The notes: a model not told the origin generated them from the sequence alone. Shown: positions 55,770-64,000, numbered from the stretch's first letter. The stretch: DNA of 64,000 nucleotides from Microbacterium limosum (GCF_036324365.1 NZ_CP137080.1:1-64000), one strand, 5' to 3'. Made by a program: numbers and translations.

Positions 55770-56711
55770 GTGGATACGGGGACGCGGCGACCGCGGGTCG
55801 CCATCGTCGGTCCGGGCAACATCGGGACCGACCTGCTCATCAAACTCATCCGCCGCGACGTCTTCGACGTGCGCTACATGGTCGGTGTCGACCCCGAATC
55901 CGACGGTTTGGCGCGCGCGCGACGACTCGGTCTCGAAGCGTCGGCGGGCGGTGTCGACTGGCTTCTCGCGCGGCCTGAGCTGCCGGACATCGTCTTCGAG
56001 GCGACCGCCGCCGGGCCGCATCTTGCCAACGCGCCGCGCTACGCCGAGGCGGGAATCACCGCGATCGACCTGACGCCCGCCGCGGTCGGGCCGTTCGTGT
56101 GCCCGGCGGTGAATCTCGACGTACACCGCGACGCCGACAACATCAACATGATCACGTGCGGCGGCCAGGCGACCATTCCGATCGTGCACGCGATCAGCCG
56201 GGTCACGCCCGTTTCCTACGCCGAGATCGTCGCGTCGATCTCGTCGCGCTCCGCCGGTCCCGGCACGCGCGCCAACATCGACGAGTTCACCGCCACGACC
56301 GCGCGGGCGATCGAGCAGATCGGCGGCGCACAGCGCGGAAAGGCCATCATCATCCTCAACCCCGTCGATCCGCCGCTGGTCATGCGCGACACGGTTTTCG
56401 CCGCGATCGGCGGGGATGCCGACCGCGATGCGATAACCGCCTCGATCCACGACGCCGTGGCCGCCGTACAGGAGTACGTGCCCGGCTACCGGCTGAAGGC
56501 CGACCCGCAGTTCGACGACCCGCATGAGCGCTGGCACGGCTATGGCCGCGTCGCCGTGTTCCTCGAGGTGGCCGGCAACGGCGACTACCTGCCGCCGTGG
56601 GCGGGCAACCTCGACATCATGACCGCCGCCGCGAACCGCGCGGCCGAGCTCCTGATCGGGGAGCCCGAGACCGGTGCGGCGCACCCGCGCGGGATGGAGG
56701 CCCCGGCGTGA
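55770..56711 (+). CDS. Acetaldehyde dehydrogenase (acylating)
   Basis: DmpF-type enzyme: converts the acetaldehyde channelled from the aldolase to acetyl-CoA with NAD and CoA. The 313-residue protein has the NAD motif [11 protein letters not shown] at the N terminus, catalytic Cys130 in [11 protein letters not shown], and the conserved [13 protein letters not shown] helix ([20 protein letters not shown]). I chose the GTG at 55770, with AAAGGA 6-11 nt before it; an ATG at 55768 is in another frame. Its stop overlaps the aldolase start by 4 bp, matching their tight complex. Confidence 0.95.
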   Translation: MDTGTRRPRVAIVGPGNIGTDLLIKLIRRDVFDVRYMVGVDPESDGLARARRLGLEASAGGVDWLLARPELPDIVFEATAAGPHLANAPRYAEAGITAIDLTPAAVGPFVCPAVNLDVHRDADNINMITCGGQATIPIVHAISRVTPVSYAEIVASISSRSAGPGTRANIDEFTATTARAIEQIGGAQRGKAIIILNPVDPPLVMRDTVFAAIGGDADRDAITASIHDAVAAVQEYVPGYRLKADPQFDDPHERWHGYGRVAVFLEVAGNGDYLPPWAGNLDIMTAAANRAAELLIGEPETGAAHPRGMEAPA

Positions 56712-57769
56712 ACGAATCGCCTCGCGTCCGGATCACGGACACCACGCTCCGCGACGGTTCGCACGCCGTCGCCCACCGGTTCACCGTCGAGCAGGTCACG
56801 GCGGTGGCTGCCGCGCTCGACGCCGCCGGCGTCGATGTCATCGAGGTGACGCACGGCGACGGACTCTCCGGCTCCTCGTTCAACTACGGCTTCAGTGCCG
56901 TGCCGGAGCTCGAGCTCATCGCCGCCGCCGCCGGCTCGGTGAAGCGGGCGCGGATCGCCGCGCTGCTCCTGCCCGGGGTCGCGACGGTGAAGGACCTGCG
57001 GGAGGCGGTCGCGGCGGGCGCCACGTACGTACGGATCGCGACCCACTCGACCGAGGCCGACGTCAGCATCCAGCACTTCGGGGCGGCGCGCGAGCTCGGT
57101 CTGCAGACGGCCGGGTTCCTCATGCTCTCGCATCGGACGCCACCCGGCGAGCTCGCGCGGCAGGCGCGCATCATGGCGGATGCCGGATGCCAGTGCGTCT
57201 ACGTCGTCGATTCCGCCGGCGCGCTGCTGCCCGACGGCGTGCGCGACCGGGTCACCGCGCTCGTCGACGAGCTCGGCACGGACGTCGAAGTGGGCTTCCA
57301 CGGACACATGAACCTGGGCCTCGGCGTCGCCAACTCGCTCGCGGCCTACGAGGCGGGAGCGCGCCGCATCGACGGTACGCTGCGGGCGCTCGGTGCCGGT
57401 GCCGGCAACACCCCGACGGAGGTCCTGGTAGCCGCCTTCGACGCTGCGGGCGTGCCCACCGGCGTCGACCTCCCCTCGATCCTCGTGGCCGCGGAGGACG
57501 TCGCCGCACCGCTCATCCCGACCGTGCCGAGGATCGACCGCGACGCGATCGTTCAGGGCCGGTACGGCGTCTACAACTCGTTCCTCCTGCATGCGCAAGT
57601 CGCGGCGCAGCGCTACGGCGTGCCGTCCCACGAGATCCTCCGCCGTGTCGGGGAGGCCGGTTACGTGGGCGGTCAGGAGGACATGATCATCGACGTCGCG
57701 ATCGAGCTCGCGGCCGAGACCGGCCCTCCCGATGCGAACAATCCCGACGCGATCGGAGTGACACGATGA
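56708..57769 (+). CDS. 4-hydroxy-2-oxovalerate aldolase
   Basis: DmpG-type aldolase: splits 4-hydroxy-2-oxovalerate to pyruvate and acetaldehyde. The 353-residue TIM-barrel begins [17 protein letters not shown], with the catalytic His/Arg and metal Asp in TTLRDGSHA, a second metal pair in [13 protein letters not shown], and the C-terminal communication domain that contacts the dehydrogenase. GTG start, overlapped by 4 bp on both sides with acetaldehyde dehydrogenase and the decarboxylase genes. Confidence 0.95.
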   Translation: MNESPRVRITDTTLRDGSHAVAHRFTVEQVTAVAAALDAAGVDVIEVTHGDGLSGSSFNYGFSAVPELELIAAAAGSVKRARIAALLLPGVATVKDLREAVAAGATYVRIATHSTEADVSIQHFGAARELGLQTAGFLMLSHRTPPGELARQARIMADAGCQCVYVVDSAGALLPDGVRDRVTALVDELGTDVEVGFHGHMNLGLGVANSLAAYEAGARRIDGTLRALGAGAGNTPTEVLVAAFDAAGVPTGVDLPSILVAAEDVAAPLIPTVPRIDRDAIVQGRYGVYNSFLLHAQVAAQRYGVPSHEILRRVGEAGYVGGQEDMIIDVAIELAAETGPPDANNPDAIGVTR

Positions 57770-58551
57770 GCATCCAGGACATCTCCTCCGCGGTCGCGGC
57801 ACTCCGCCGCGCGGAGGCGACGCGGACGCCCCGGGGCCGTCTCACCCGAGAGTGGGAGGGTCTCGACCTCGACACGGCCTACAGGGTGCAGAACGCCCTC
57901 GTGGAGGAGCGTGTCGCCGCCGGCGAAACCGTCGTCGGCATCAAGCTCGGTCTGACCAGCCGCGCCAAGCAGGAGCGGATGGGGATCTCCTCCCCGCTGA
58001 CCGCAGTGCTCACCGACGCATACATCCTCCCGGCCGATGTCCCGGTGCCGCTCGACCGGCTCATCCAGCCGCGGGCCGAACCCGAGCTCGTCTTCGTCAT
58101 GGGACAGCCGCTCCGCGGTCCCGGGGTGACGGCCGCCACGGCGCTCGCCGCCGTGGACCGGGTCTACGGCGGGTTCGAGATCATCGACAGCCGGTACGTC
58201 GATTACGACTTCGGGCTCCCGGACGTCGTCGCCGACAACGCGTCATCCGCCTTCTTCGTGGTCGGCGGCGTCGGCCGGCGACCCGACGAGCTCGATCTCG
58301 CGCTCGAAGCCGTCGTCCTCTCGGTGGGCGGCGACGTCGTCGACACCGCCACGGGCGCGGCCGTGCAGGGGCACCCGGCCGAGGCGCTCGCGCTCGCAGC
58401 GAACGCGCTGGGCGCGCGCGGGCAGGAGATCCCGGCGGGCGCGATCGTGCTCACGGGGGGTCTCACCGACGCCATCGCGCTCACGCCCGGCGCATCTCTC
58501 GCGGCGGAGTTCACTCACCTCGGCACCGTCCATCTGAGCGTCGGGCGGTAG
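57766..58551 (+). CDS. 2-oxo-3-hexenedioate (4-oxalocrotonate) decarboxylase-like protein
   Basis: The 261-residue protein is a second member of the hydratase/decarboxylase family ([52 protein letters not shown]). The motif around RAKQERMG resembles DmpH/XylI decarboxylases more than DmpE hydratases, hence the call; specificity is not certain. It would convert 2-oxohex-3-enedioate to 2-oxopent-4-enoate. The ATG overlaps the aldolase stop by 4 bp. Confidence 0.82.
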   Translation: MSIQDISSAVAALRRAEATRTPRGRLTREWEGLDLDTAYRVQNALVEERVAAGETVVGIKLGLTSRAKQERMGISSPLTAVLTDAYILPADVPVPLDRLIQPRAEPELVFVMGQPLRGPGVTAATALAAVDRVYGGFEIIDSRYVDYDFGLPDVVADNASSAFFVVGGVGRRPDELDLALEAVVLSVGGDVVDTATGAAVQGHPAEALALAANALGARGQEIPAGAIVLTGGLTDAIALTPGASLAAEFTHLGTVHLSVGR

Positions 58552-58602
58552 CACCGCCGCGCCGTATTCACCCGCCACACCGCATTCGAAGGAGAACGCA
58601 CG

Positions 58603-59655
58603 ATGAGCGCTTCAGCGCACGACTTCCCGGAGCCGATCTTCGACGTCGCCGACCTGTCGACGTTCGAGCTCTTCTCTCCGGTCGTCGACGAGACCGTCTG
58701 GTTCTTCACGAACCTGCTCGGCATGATTGAGACCGCCCGTTCGGGCGACTCCGTCTTCCTGCGCGGCTACGAGGATCCGTACGCGCACTCCCTGAAGATC
58801 ACCCATCGCGAGAAGCCGGGGATGGGATACGCGGGCTGGCGGGCGACGTCGCCGCAGGCCCTCGAACGCCGCGTGGAGGCCATCGACCGGTGCGGGCTCG
58901 GGCGGGGCTGGGTGGAGGGCGAGGTCGGAGTCGGCCCCGCGTACGAGTTCACGACGCCCGATGGATCGGTGCAGCGCATCAACTGGGAGGTGGAGTACTA
59001 CCGTCCCGAGAAGGATCAGCGCAGCGTCGTGCTGAACCGCGTGCAGCGCCGCCCGCTCTCCGGGGTCCCGGTGCGGGCGCTCGACCACGTCAATCTGCTG
59101 TCGCTGGATGTGACCGCGAACAAGCGTTTCTTCGCCGAGCAGCTCGGGTTCAAACTGAGCGAGCACATCGTTCTCGGCGACGACGTGGAGGCCGGTGCGT
59201 GGCTGCGCAGCATGACGCGATCCCACGACGTGGCGCTCGTGAAGGATGCCGGAGGGGGCGGCCGCCTGCACCACGTCGCCTTCCTCTACGGCAACACGCA
59301 GCACCTCATCGATGCGTGCGACGTGCTCACCGACCACGGCATCGAGTTCGAGGCCGGTCCCGCCGCGCACGCGATCAGCCAGGCGCAGTTCATCTATGTG
59401 TTCGAACCCGGCGGCAACCGCATCGAGCTCGTCGGCACGCCGGGGTATCAAGTCACCGACCCGTCGTGGGAGCCGGTGCGCTGGGCTCAGGACACGATCG
59501 ACGACGCGATCATCTGGTACGGCTCTCCGCTGCCCGCCGAGTTCGACACCTACGGCACGCCCCACTCCGGGCCCACCGCCTACCGCACCCCGAATCGCTA
59601 TGTCACCGCGGAGGCCGGCATGATTCTCCGCGCCGACCCGCCCGCGCGGTTCTGA
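58603..59655 (+). CDS. Extradiol ring-cleavage dioxygenase (catechol 2,3-dioxygenase type, VOC fold)
   Basis: The 350-residue type I extradiol dioxygenase has two VOC modules. The iron ligands in the C-terminal module are His162 (ALDHVNLLS), His224 (RLHHVAFLYG) and Glu275 (GGNRIELVGT); the tyrosine in IYVFEP is also conserved. The length and the C-terminal extension (to about residue 350) are closer to the homoprotocatechuate-type subgroup than to XylE (307 residues). It would open a catechol next to its hydroxyls to a muconic semialdehyde. GAAGGAGA precedes the ATG. The catechol is presumably supplied by the demethylase system upstream. Confidence 0.92.
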   Translation: MSASAHDFPEPIFDVADLSTFELFSPVVDETVWFFTNLLGMIETARSGDSVFLRGYEDPYAHSLKITHREKPGMGYAGWRATSPQALERRVEAIDRCGLGRGWVEGEVGVGPAYEFTTPDGSVQRINWEVEYYRPEKDQRSVVLNRVQRRPLSGVPVRALDHVNLLSLDVTANKRFFAEQLGFKLSEHIVLGDDVEAGAWLRSMTRSHDVALVKDAGGGGRLHHVAFLYGNTQHLIDACDVLTDHGIEFEAGPAAHAISQAQFIYVFEPGGNRIELVGTPGYQVTDPSWEPVRWAQDTIDDAIIWYGSPLPAEFDTYGTPHSGPTAYRTPNRYVTAEAGMILRADPPARF

Positions 59656-59669
59656 GGATCGAGGCCGCC

Positions 59670-59885
59670 ATGCCGTTCGTCCAGATATCCATCGCCGAAG
59701 GGCGAGATCCCGAGCAGATCCGTGCGCTCATCGGCGGCGTCACCGACGCCGTCGCCGAGTCCCTCGCGGCGCCCGTCGAGAGCATCCGCGTGATCGTCAC
59801 GGAGGTGCCGTTGACGCACTGGGGCTCCGGGTCCGTCACCCTCGCCGAGAAGCGGGGCGCGCCGCCGCCGCCGGTGACCGGCTGA
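59670..59885 (+). CDS. 4-oxalocrotonate tautomerase-like protein
   Basis: The 71-residue protein begins MPFVQISIAEGRDPEQIRAL, with the catalytic Pro1 exposed after removal of Met and Arg11 in the usual place. It is a little longer than DmpI/XylH (62 residues) because of a C-terminal EKRGAPPPPVTG tail. In the oxalocrotonate branch it isomerises 2-hydroxymuconate. It starts 14 nt after the dioxygenase stop and ends the operon. Confidence 0.88.
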   Translation: MPFVQISIAEGRDPEQIRALIGGVTDAVAESLAAPVESIRVIVTEVPLTHWGSGSVTLAEKRGAPPPPVTG

Positions 59886-59910
59886 CGGCGCCCGCGTCAG
59901 GATCCGGCCG
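59859..59910. other. Convergent gap between tautomerase and purU
   Basis: Tautomerase and purU converge with only about 25 bp between their stops. I see no strong terminator here. Confidence 0.3.
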
Positions 59911-60804
59911 TCACGAGAAGACGATGGTCTCCCGGCCGTTGCGGATGACGCGGTCTTCGCAGTGCGCGAGCACGGCGCGCGAGAGCACCTCGCGCTCGAC
60001 GTACGCGCCCTTGCGCTGGAGGCCGGCTGCAGAGTCCGCGTGCGTGACGCGGACGACGTCCTGCTCGATGATGGGACCCTCGTCGAGTTCTTCCGTCACG
60101 TAATGGGCCGTGGCGCCGATGAGCTTCACTCCGCGCTCCTTCGCCTTCCGGTAGGGGCCGGCGCCGATGAAGGCGGGCAGGAAAGAGTGATGGATGTTGA
60201 TCACAGGCACCGCGACGTCGCCCAGGAAGGCGGGGCTGAGGATCTGCATGTAGCGCGCGAGCACGACGGCGTCGACGTTTCCGCTGAGCAGCTTCACGAT
60301 CTCCGACTCGGCGTCCGACTTGTCGGGGCCCTGGCTCGGCACGTGGATGAAGGGGATGCCGAAGCTGCGCACATCCTCCGCGACGTTGGTGTGGTTGGAG
60401 ATCACCATCGGCACCGTCATCGGGATCTCGCCGCGGCGGTGTCGCCACAGGAGGTCGAGGAGACAGTGGTCAGACGTCGACGTGAGGATCGCGACGCGCT
60501 TCGGCTGCGAGCGGTCGACGAGACGCCACTGGAGGCCGAGGGTGGTCAGCTCAGCCTCCAGCGACGCCTCCAGCGACGGGCGCATCGCGAAGAACTCGTT
60601 CATGTGGAAGACCGTGCGCTGGAAGAACGCGCCGCCCCCGGGGTCATCGGTGTACTGGTCGAGCGAGACGATGTTCGCTCCGTGTGCCGCGAGGACGCGG
60701 GTGACGGCGGCCACGATGCCAGCGCGGTCGGCTCCGTGGACGATCAGGACGCCGGTATTCGTGCTCGCGGCAGCTTCCCCTCGAGCCTGCGTCGGATCTT
60801 CCAC
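59911..60804 (-). CDS. purU: Formyltetrahydrofolate deformylase
   Basis: PurU hydrolyses 10-formyl-THF to formate and THF, so it resets the folate pool. The 297-residue protein has an N-terminal ACT domain (about residues 18-95; GVLIVHGADRAGIVAAVTRV) and a formyltransferase-like hydrolase domain with NIHHSFLPAF, catalytic His/Asp in ATAHYVTEELDEGPII. In C1-generating catabolism it disposes of surplus C1 units, so it may serve the THF-dependent demethylase, or the glycine betaine system suggested by the downstream ABC gene. Start is GTG. Confidence 0.93.
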   Translation of the reverse strand: MEDPTQARGEAAASTNTGVLIVHGADRAGIVAAVTRVLAAHGANIVSLDQYTDDPGGGAFFQRTVFHMNEFFAMRPSLEASLEAELTTLGLQWRLVDRSQPKRVAILTSTSDHCLLDLLWRHRRGEIPMTVPMVISNHTNVAEDVRSFGIPFIHVPSQGPDKSDAESEIVKLLSGNVDAVVLARYMQILSPAFLGDVAVPVINIHHSFLPAFIGAGPYRKAKERGVKLIGATAHYVTEELDEGPIIEQDVVRVTHADSAAGLQRKGAYVEREVLSRAVLAHCEDRVIRNGRETIVFS

Positions 60805-60858
60805 TGCACCTTGCCTCCCGTCCTCGCCGGCACTGCGCGGTCAGCGTCGACGCGGGCG

Positions 60859-60864
60859 AGTATA
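60859..60864 (-). promoter_or_regulatory. Putative -10 box of purU
   Basis: Minus-strand TATACT lies 54 nt before the purU GTG. The 177-bp gap to the ABC permease gene also contains GC-rich palindromes (near 60945-60975) that may terminate the ABC operon. Confidence 0.35.
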
Positions 60865-60981
60865 TGGAAGCCGTACGGTCGCGATCGCGGCTCGTATCGG
60901 TGAGCGGAACGGCCACCGGCGACGGTCGGATTCGTCACGGGCGGGCGCGCCCGGGGCGCGCCGCGGCATCCGCGCCCCGGT

Positions 60982-61668
60982 TCAGGGAACGGCGCGGCGC
61001 AGGGTCGCGAACGCCGATGCGGCGAGAACCGCGACGAGCAACACTCCCCAGAGCGCCAGCCCGGTGGAGCCTTGCGCCGCGAACCACCCGAAGACGCCGG
61101 CCCAGGCGTTCAAACGCCCGGTGAGCCACATGAGCCCGACGAGGACGAGCCCCACCCCGACGAGGGTGATCGTGAGCCACGTCGCACCGAAACGCTTGTA
61201 GATGGTGGCGGCCCAGAATCCCACCACGAAGAACAGCATCGCCACGACGAAGTAGAACAGCGCAGCCCCCAGCGGTCCGGCCTGCCAGATCCAGTCGAGG
61301 AAGAAGAAGTAGCCGTTCAGCCCCCACCCGACGGTCGCCTGCTCGATGAGCCCGCCGACGACGAAGATCGCGGAGAGGATGCCGGCGGTCAGCCCCGCGG
61401 TGAGGAAGGTGCCGAGCGCGAACTCCCGGCGGGTGACGCTCATGGCCTGGGAGAACGGGAACGTGAGCGTCAGCGCCTGCACGCCGACCACGCCGAAGTA
61501 CCACAGGGGCGCCTGCGCGCCGCCGCTGTACTTCTCCGAACCGGGCGGAAGCATCGCCCAGATCAGCATCGTGATCACGAGGGAGCCGCCGAGCACGATC
61601 AGCGGCACCCAGAGGTAGGTCTGCCGGTTGATCAGCTGCATGCGGACGACGTTCAGGGTGCGGCTCAT
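60982..61668 (-). CDS. ABC transporter permease
   Basis: The 228-residue membrane protein has six predicted helices and no transporter-specific motif I can name; it starts MSRTLNVVRMQLINRQTYLW, typical of ABC-2-like permeases in YtrA-type operons. It overlaps the ATPase gene by 4 bp and so is its membrane partner. Substrate is unknown; such systems often relate to peptide antibiotic or envelope stress. Confidence 0.87.
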   Translation of the reverse strand: MSRTLNVVRMQLINRQTYLWVPLIVLGGSLVITMLIWAMLPPGSEKYSGGAQAPLWYFGVVGVQALTLTFPFSQAMSVTRREFALGTFLTAGLTAGILSAIFVVGGLIEQATVGWGLNGYFFFLDWIWQAGPLGAALFYFVVAMLFFVVGFWAATIYKRFGATWLTITLVGVGLVLVGLMWLTGRLNAWAGVFGWFAAQGSTGLALWGVLLVAVLAASAFATLRRAVP

Positions 61669-62624
61669 CGGAGTGCTCCATCGTCGAGATCGGAGGCGAT
61701 TCGGGGGGTGCCGGACGGGACGGCGCCGCCGAGGGATGCCGCGGCGCGGTCGTCGGCGGCCTTCTGCGTCACACGGACGATCAGCTGCTGCAGGGACACG
61801 GGAGCGACATCGAGCCCGGCGGCGTCGAGGCGTGCCCGATCCTCGACACTCAGCGCGCCGAGGACCGTGACCGACGCGACGCGCCCGAGGCTCTCGCGGT
61901 GCAGCACTTCGCGTCCCGCGGTGAAGGCGTCGACCGCGACCGCATCGCCGACGATCGTGGCCGCCCGGTCGCGGACGGCGTCGGTGTCCTCGTCCATGAG
62001 GATGCGGCCCTGGTCGATGACGATGATCTTCTCGATGAGGTTGGAGACCTCGTCGATGAGGTGGCTCGAGAGGATCACGGTGCGCGGATGCTCGGTGTAG
62101 TCCTCGAGCAGGCGGTCGTAGAAGATCTGGCGGGCCACGGCGTCGAGGCCCAGATAGGGCTCGTCGAAGAACGTGATCTCCGCGCGGGATGCAAGGCCGA
62201 TGATGACGCCGACGGCCGAGAGCTGACCCCGCGAGAGCTTCTTGATGCGGCGCTTGAGGGGCAGCTGGAAGTCTGCGACGAGCCGGTCGGCGAGGCCCTG
62301 GTCCCAGTTCGGGAAGAACAGCCGCGCGGTGCGGAAGGCGTGCAGCGGCAGCGCGTCGTCGGGGTACTTCTGGCCTTCCCGCACGAAGCACATGCGCCGC
62401 AGCACGCGGCTGTTCTCGTACGGGTGCTCGCCGAAGATGTGCACATCGCCCGAGGTCGCGAAGTTCTGCGCCGTGAGGATCGACATGACGGTGGTCTTGC
62501 CGGCCCCGTTGCGGCCGAGCAGGCCGTAGATGCAGTCCTTCTCGATGCGGAAGCTCACGTCGTCGACGGCGAGGGTGTCGCGGTACCTCTTCGTGAGGTT
62601 CTGCACCTCGATCACGGAGGTCAT
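61665..62624 (-). CDS. ABC transporter ATP-binding protein
   Basis: The 319-residue ATPase has Walker A GRNGAGKTT (about residues 37-45), a Q-loop, the signature as LSRGQLSAVG (instead of LSGGQ), Walker B ITFFDEP with YLGLD, and the switch His in SSHLIDE. A C-terminal extension (about residues 215-319) is longer than in average ABC-2 ATPases. It overlaps the permease and gntR genes by 4 bp each. Confidence 0.92.
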   Translation of the reverse strand: MTSVIEVQNLTKRYRDTLAVDDVSFRIEKDCIYGLLGRNGAGKTTVMSILTAQNFATSGDVHIFGEHPYENSRVLRRMCFVREGQKYPDDALPLHAFRTARLFFPNWDQGLADRLVADFQLPLKRRIKKLSRGQLSAVGVIIGLASRAEITFFDEPYLGLDAVARQIFYDRLLEDYTEHPRTVILSSHLIDEVSNLIEKIIVIDQGRILMDEDTDAVRDRAATIVGDAVAVDAFTAGREVLHRESLGRVASVTVLGALSVEDRARLDAAGLDVAPVSLQQLIVRVTQKAADDRAAASLGGAVPSGTPRIASDLDDGALR

Positions 62625-63025
62625 GCGTCGGTCCTTTCGGGGTGGTCGGGGGAGGGGGCGGGCAAGGCGGATCCTGCACGCTCTCGGATCAGCGCGGAGA
62701 GGTCCGAGGGGCTGATCCCGAGCCGCCGTGCCTCCGCGAGGAGAGGCTCAAGGTAACGATCTGCAAACGCTTCACGCCGAGCCGAGAGCACCCGATCGCG
62801 CGCTCCGGCGGTGACGAACATGCCGACGCCGCGTCGCTTGTACAGAACTCCCGAGTCGACGAGCACGTTCACTCCCTTCGCGGCGGTCGCGGGGTTGATG
62901 CGGTAGAAGGCGGCAAGCTCGTTTGTGGACGGGGCCTGGGATTCTTCGCCCAGACTCCCGTCGACGATCTGGTCCTCGATCGCCTCGGCGATCTGCAGGA
63001 AGAGCGCTCTGCCGTCTTCGATCAC
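62621..63025 (-). CDS. GntR-family regulator (YtrA type)
   Basis: A 134-residue YtrA-subfamily regulator: a winged helix (LFLQIAEAIEDQIVDGSLGE; NELAAFYRINPATAAKGVNV) plus a short helical dimerisation tail with no ligand domain. Such regulators control the ABC genes of their own operon. The GTG at 63025 has GAGGAGAG upstream. A palindrome at 63053-63068 is the likely autoregulatory operator. Confidence 0.92.
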   Translation of the reverse strand: MIEDGRALFLQIAEAIEDQIVDGSLGEESQAPSTNELAAFYRINPATAAKGVNVLVDSGVLYKRRGVGMFVTAGARDRVLSARREAFADRYLEPLLAEARRLGISPSDLSALIRERAGSALPAPSPDHPERTDA

Positions 63026-63052
63026 GTACTCTCCTCGTGCCCAGCTCCCTGG

Positions 63053-63068
63053 TTAGTTACCTAACTAA
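63053..63068. promoter_or_regulatory. Operator of the YtrA-type operon
   Basis: TTAGTTACCTAACTAA is a perfect 7-bp inverted repeat with a 2-bp centre, 28 bp upstream of the gntR start, in an otherwise GC-rich region. Position and symmetry fit a GntR/YtrA binding site overlapping the promoter. Confidence 0.68.
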
Positions 63069-63381
63069 TGAACCATGCAGGAGGGCTGCGTGTCAACCCC
63101 GTCTGCGGAGGGTCCCCGAACTTGACCGAGGCATCCATCTCTGATTCCCTCGAAGTCGGGCCTTCACGGCCCACAAGACCAGTCCGCGCCCCCGCCGCCC
63201 CCGAGAACTTCGGGTGAGGAGACGGGGACGTACGGTCGATGATCTGGGCGGAGAACCCGATGTACTCCGCCGGTAGCGATGCCGCCGGGGCCACCCGAAG
63301 GCCCCTGCATCGCCGGTGATCATCACCCGGGCGTAACCGATGCGGCCCCACGAAGCGCAGCGGGCCGTCGAGGTGTCAGCA
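63069..63381. other. Intergenic region between the YtrA operon and proV-like gene
   Basis: About 310 bp with no gene I can support. It must hold the promoter of the proV-like gene and of the gntR operon. Apart from the operator at 63053-63068 I see no clear promoter or structured element. Confidence 0.4.
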
Positions 63382-64000
63382 GTGACCGTCGCGCACGCAA
63401 TCGAGGTAGAGAACCTCTACAAGGTCTTCGGGAAGAACCCGAAGCAGGCCGTCAAGCGGCTGAGCGCCGGAGAGAGCCGCACACAGGTCGCGGATGCCGG
63501 GACCGCCGCCGTCATCGACGCCAGCTTCACCGTCTCCCCCGGCGAGATCTTCGTCATCATGGGCTTGTCCGGATCCGGCAAGTCGACCATCATCCGGATG
63601 CTCAACGGCCTCCACGACGCCACCGCCGGCACCATCACGGTGCAGGGCGAGACCATCACCGACATCCCGCCGAACAAGCTGCGCGAGATCCGTCGTGACC
63701 GCGTCTCGATGGTCTTCCAGCACTTCGCCCTGCTGCCCCACCGCACGGTGGCCGACAACGTCGCCTACCCGCTCGAGTTGCGCGGGGTCGGCAAGTCCGA
63801 GCGGCTCGCGAAGGCCGAGGAGATCCTCGGCATGGTGGGGCTCGAAGGGTGGGGCGACAAGCTCCCCTCCGCGCTCTCGGGCGGAATGCAGCAGCGCGTG
63901 GGCATCGCCCGCGCCCTCGCCGCCGACACCGACATCCTGCTCATGGACGAGGCGTTCAGTGCGCTGGACCCCCTGATCCGTCGCGAGATGCAGGAGCAGC
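63382..64000 (+). CDS. Glycine betaine/proline ABC transporter ATP-binding protein (ProV/OpuAA-like), partial
   Basis: The gene runs off the window end after about 206 codons. The sequence AIEVENLYKVFGKNPKQAVK at the start, Walker A GLSGSGKST, Q-loop FQHFALLPHRTV, signature LSGGMQQRVG and Walker B LLMDEAFSALDPLIR are typical of ProV/OpuAA, which energise uptake of osmoprotectants. The GTG at 63382 is chosen because GAGG lies 9-12 nt upstream; in-frame ATG 63340 and GTG 63373 are alternatives. The CBS tail expected in ProV lies beyond the window. Confidence 0.92.
   Translation, partial: MTVAHAIEVENLYKVFGKNPKQAVKRLSAGESRTQVADAGTAAVIDASFTVSPGEIFVIMGLSGSGKSTIIRMLNGLHDATAGTITVQGETITDIPPNKLREIRRDRVSMVFQHFALLPHRTVADNVAYPLELRGVGKSERLAKAEEILGMVGLEGWGDKLPSALSGGMQQRVGIARALAADTDILLMDEAFSALDPLIRREMQEQ

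Noticed and set aside
55768..56073. ATG at 55768 as start of the acetaldehyde dehydrogenase
   Set aside because: It is in a different frame; the GTG at 55770 begins the true frame.

Overview
The window is 64 kb of high-GC DNA from an actinobacterium, most probably a Microbacterium-like member of the Microbacteriaceae. The support is the gene order dnaA-dnaN-recF-DUF721-gyrB-gyrA-DUF3566, the crgA/class E sortase/pknB-pknA-pbpA-rodA-pstP-fhaB-fhaA division block, NucS in place of MutSL, heavy use of GTG starts, and frequent TANNNT boxes 6-7 nt before start codons (leaderless mRNAs). It begins just upstream of dnaA, so it covers the replication origin.

Layout. 1-10162: replication origin and replication/topology genes. 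10179-13404: a VIT-family transporter, tRNA-Ile(GAT), tRNA-Ala(TGC), a NUDIX hydrolase, a YbaK deacylase, an unknown membrane protein and a cyclophilin. 13411-25191: rhomboid protease, CrgA, class E sortase, a glutamine amidotransferase, then a reverse-strand operon for Ser/Thr-kinase-controlled peptidoglycan synthesis (fhaA-fhaB-pstP-rodA-pbpA-pknA, with pknB 68 bp further on). tRNA-Leu(CAG) follows, with a degenerate, strongly structured spacer. 25794-32994: GNAT, GntR, a rhomboid-like/DUF2156 aminoacyl-lipid synthase, a HAD phosphatase, NucS, and a divergent MFS/LacI pair with a perfect 18-bp operator. 33107-39323: an mrp (mnh) cation/proton antiporter operon with A and B fused. 39498-47493: alanine dehydrogenase with its Lrp regulator, argG, a Pr6Pr membrane protein, purA, a lactonase-fold protein, an AI-2E family permease and a chorismate mutase.

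47773-60804 is an accessory catabolic block and the most interesting part. It holds a LigM/DesA-type (GcvT-fold, tetrahydrofolate-dependent) aryl ether demethylase, a two-subunit phenylphosphate-synthase-like phosphotransferase (swivelling-His subunit plus ATP-grasp subunit), an IclR regulator, a HAD-IIA (4-nitrophenylphosphatase-type) phosphatase and an AraC regulator. These are followed by a lower meta-cleavage operon: hydratase, acylating acetaldehyde dehydrogenase, 4-hydroxy-2-oxovalerate aldolase, oxalocrotonate decarboxylase, extradiol dioxygenase and tautomerase. A reverse-strand formyl-THF deformylase (purU) closes the block. My hypothesis is that a methoxy- or methylenedioxyphenol is handled through a phosphorylated aryl intermediate, demethylated to a catechol, ring-cleaved to pyruvate and acetyl-CoA, and the C1 unit is released as formate. 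The phosphorylation step combined with O-demethylation is, as far as I know, undescribed. The demethylase lacks two substrate-contact residues of LigM (Tyr31, Arg122), which points to a non-carboxylated substrate. The alpha-like phosphotransferase gene shows an apparent 1-nt deletion near its start.

60982-63025 is a YtrA-type GntR/ABC operon read leftwards, and the window ends inside a proV-like glycine betaine ABC ATPase. No rRNA, CRISPR array or intact insertion sequence was seen. Residue positions and motifs were read by eye; homology statements rest on remembered family sequences, not on searches.
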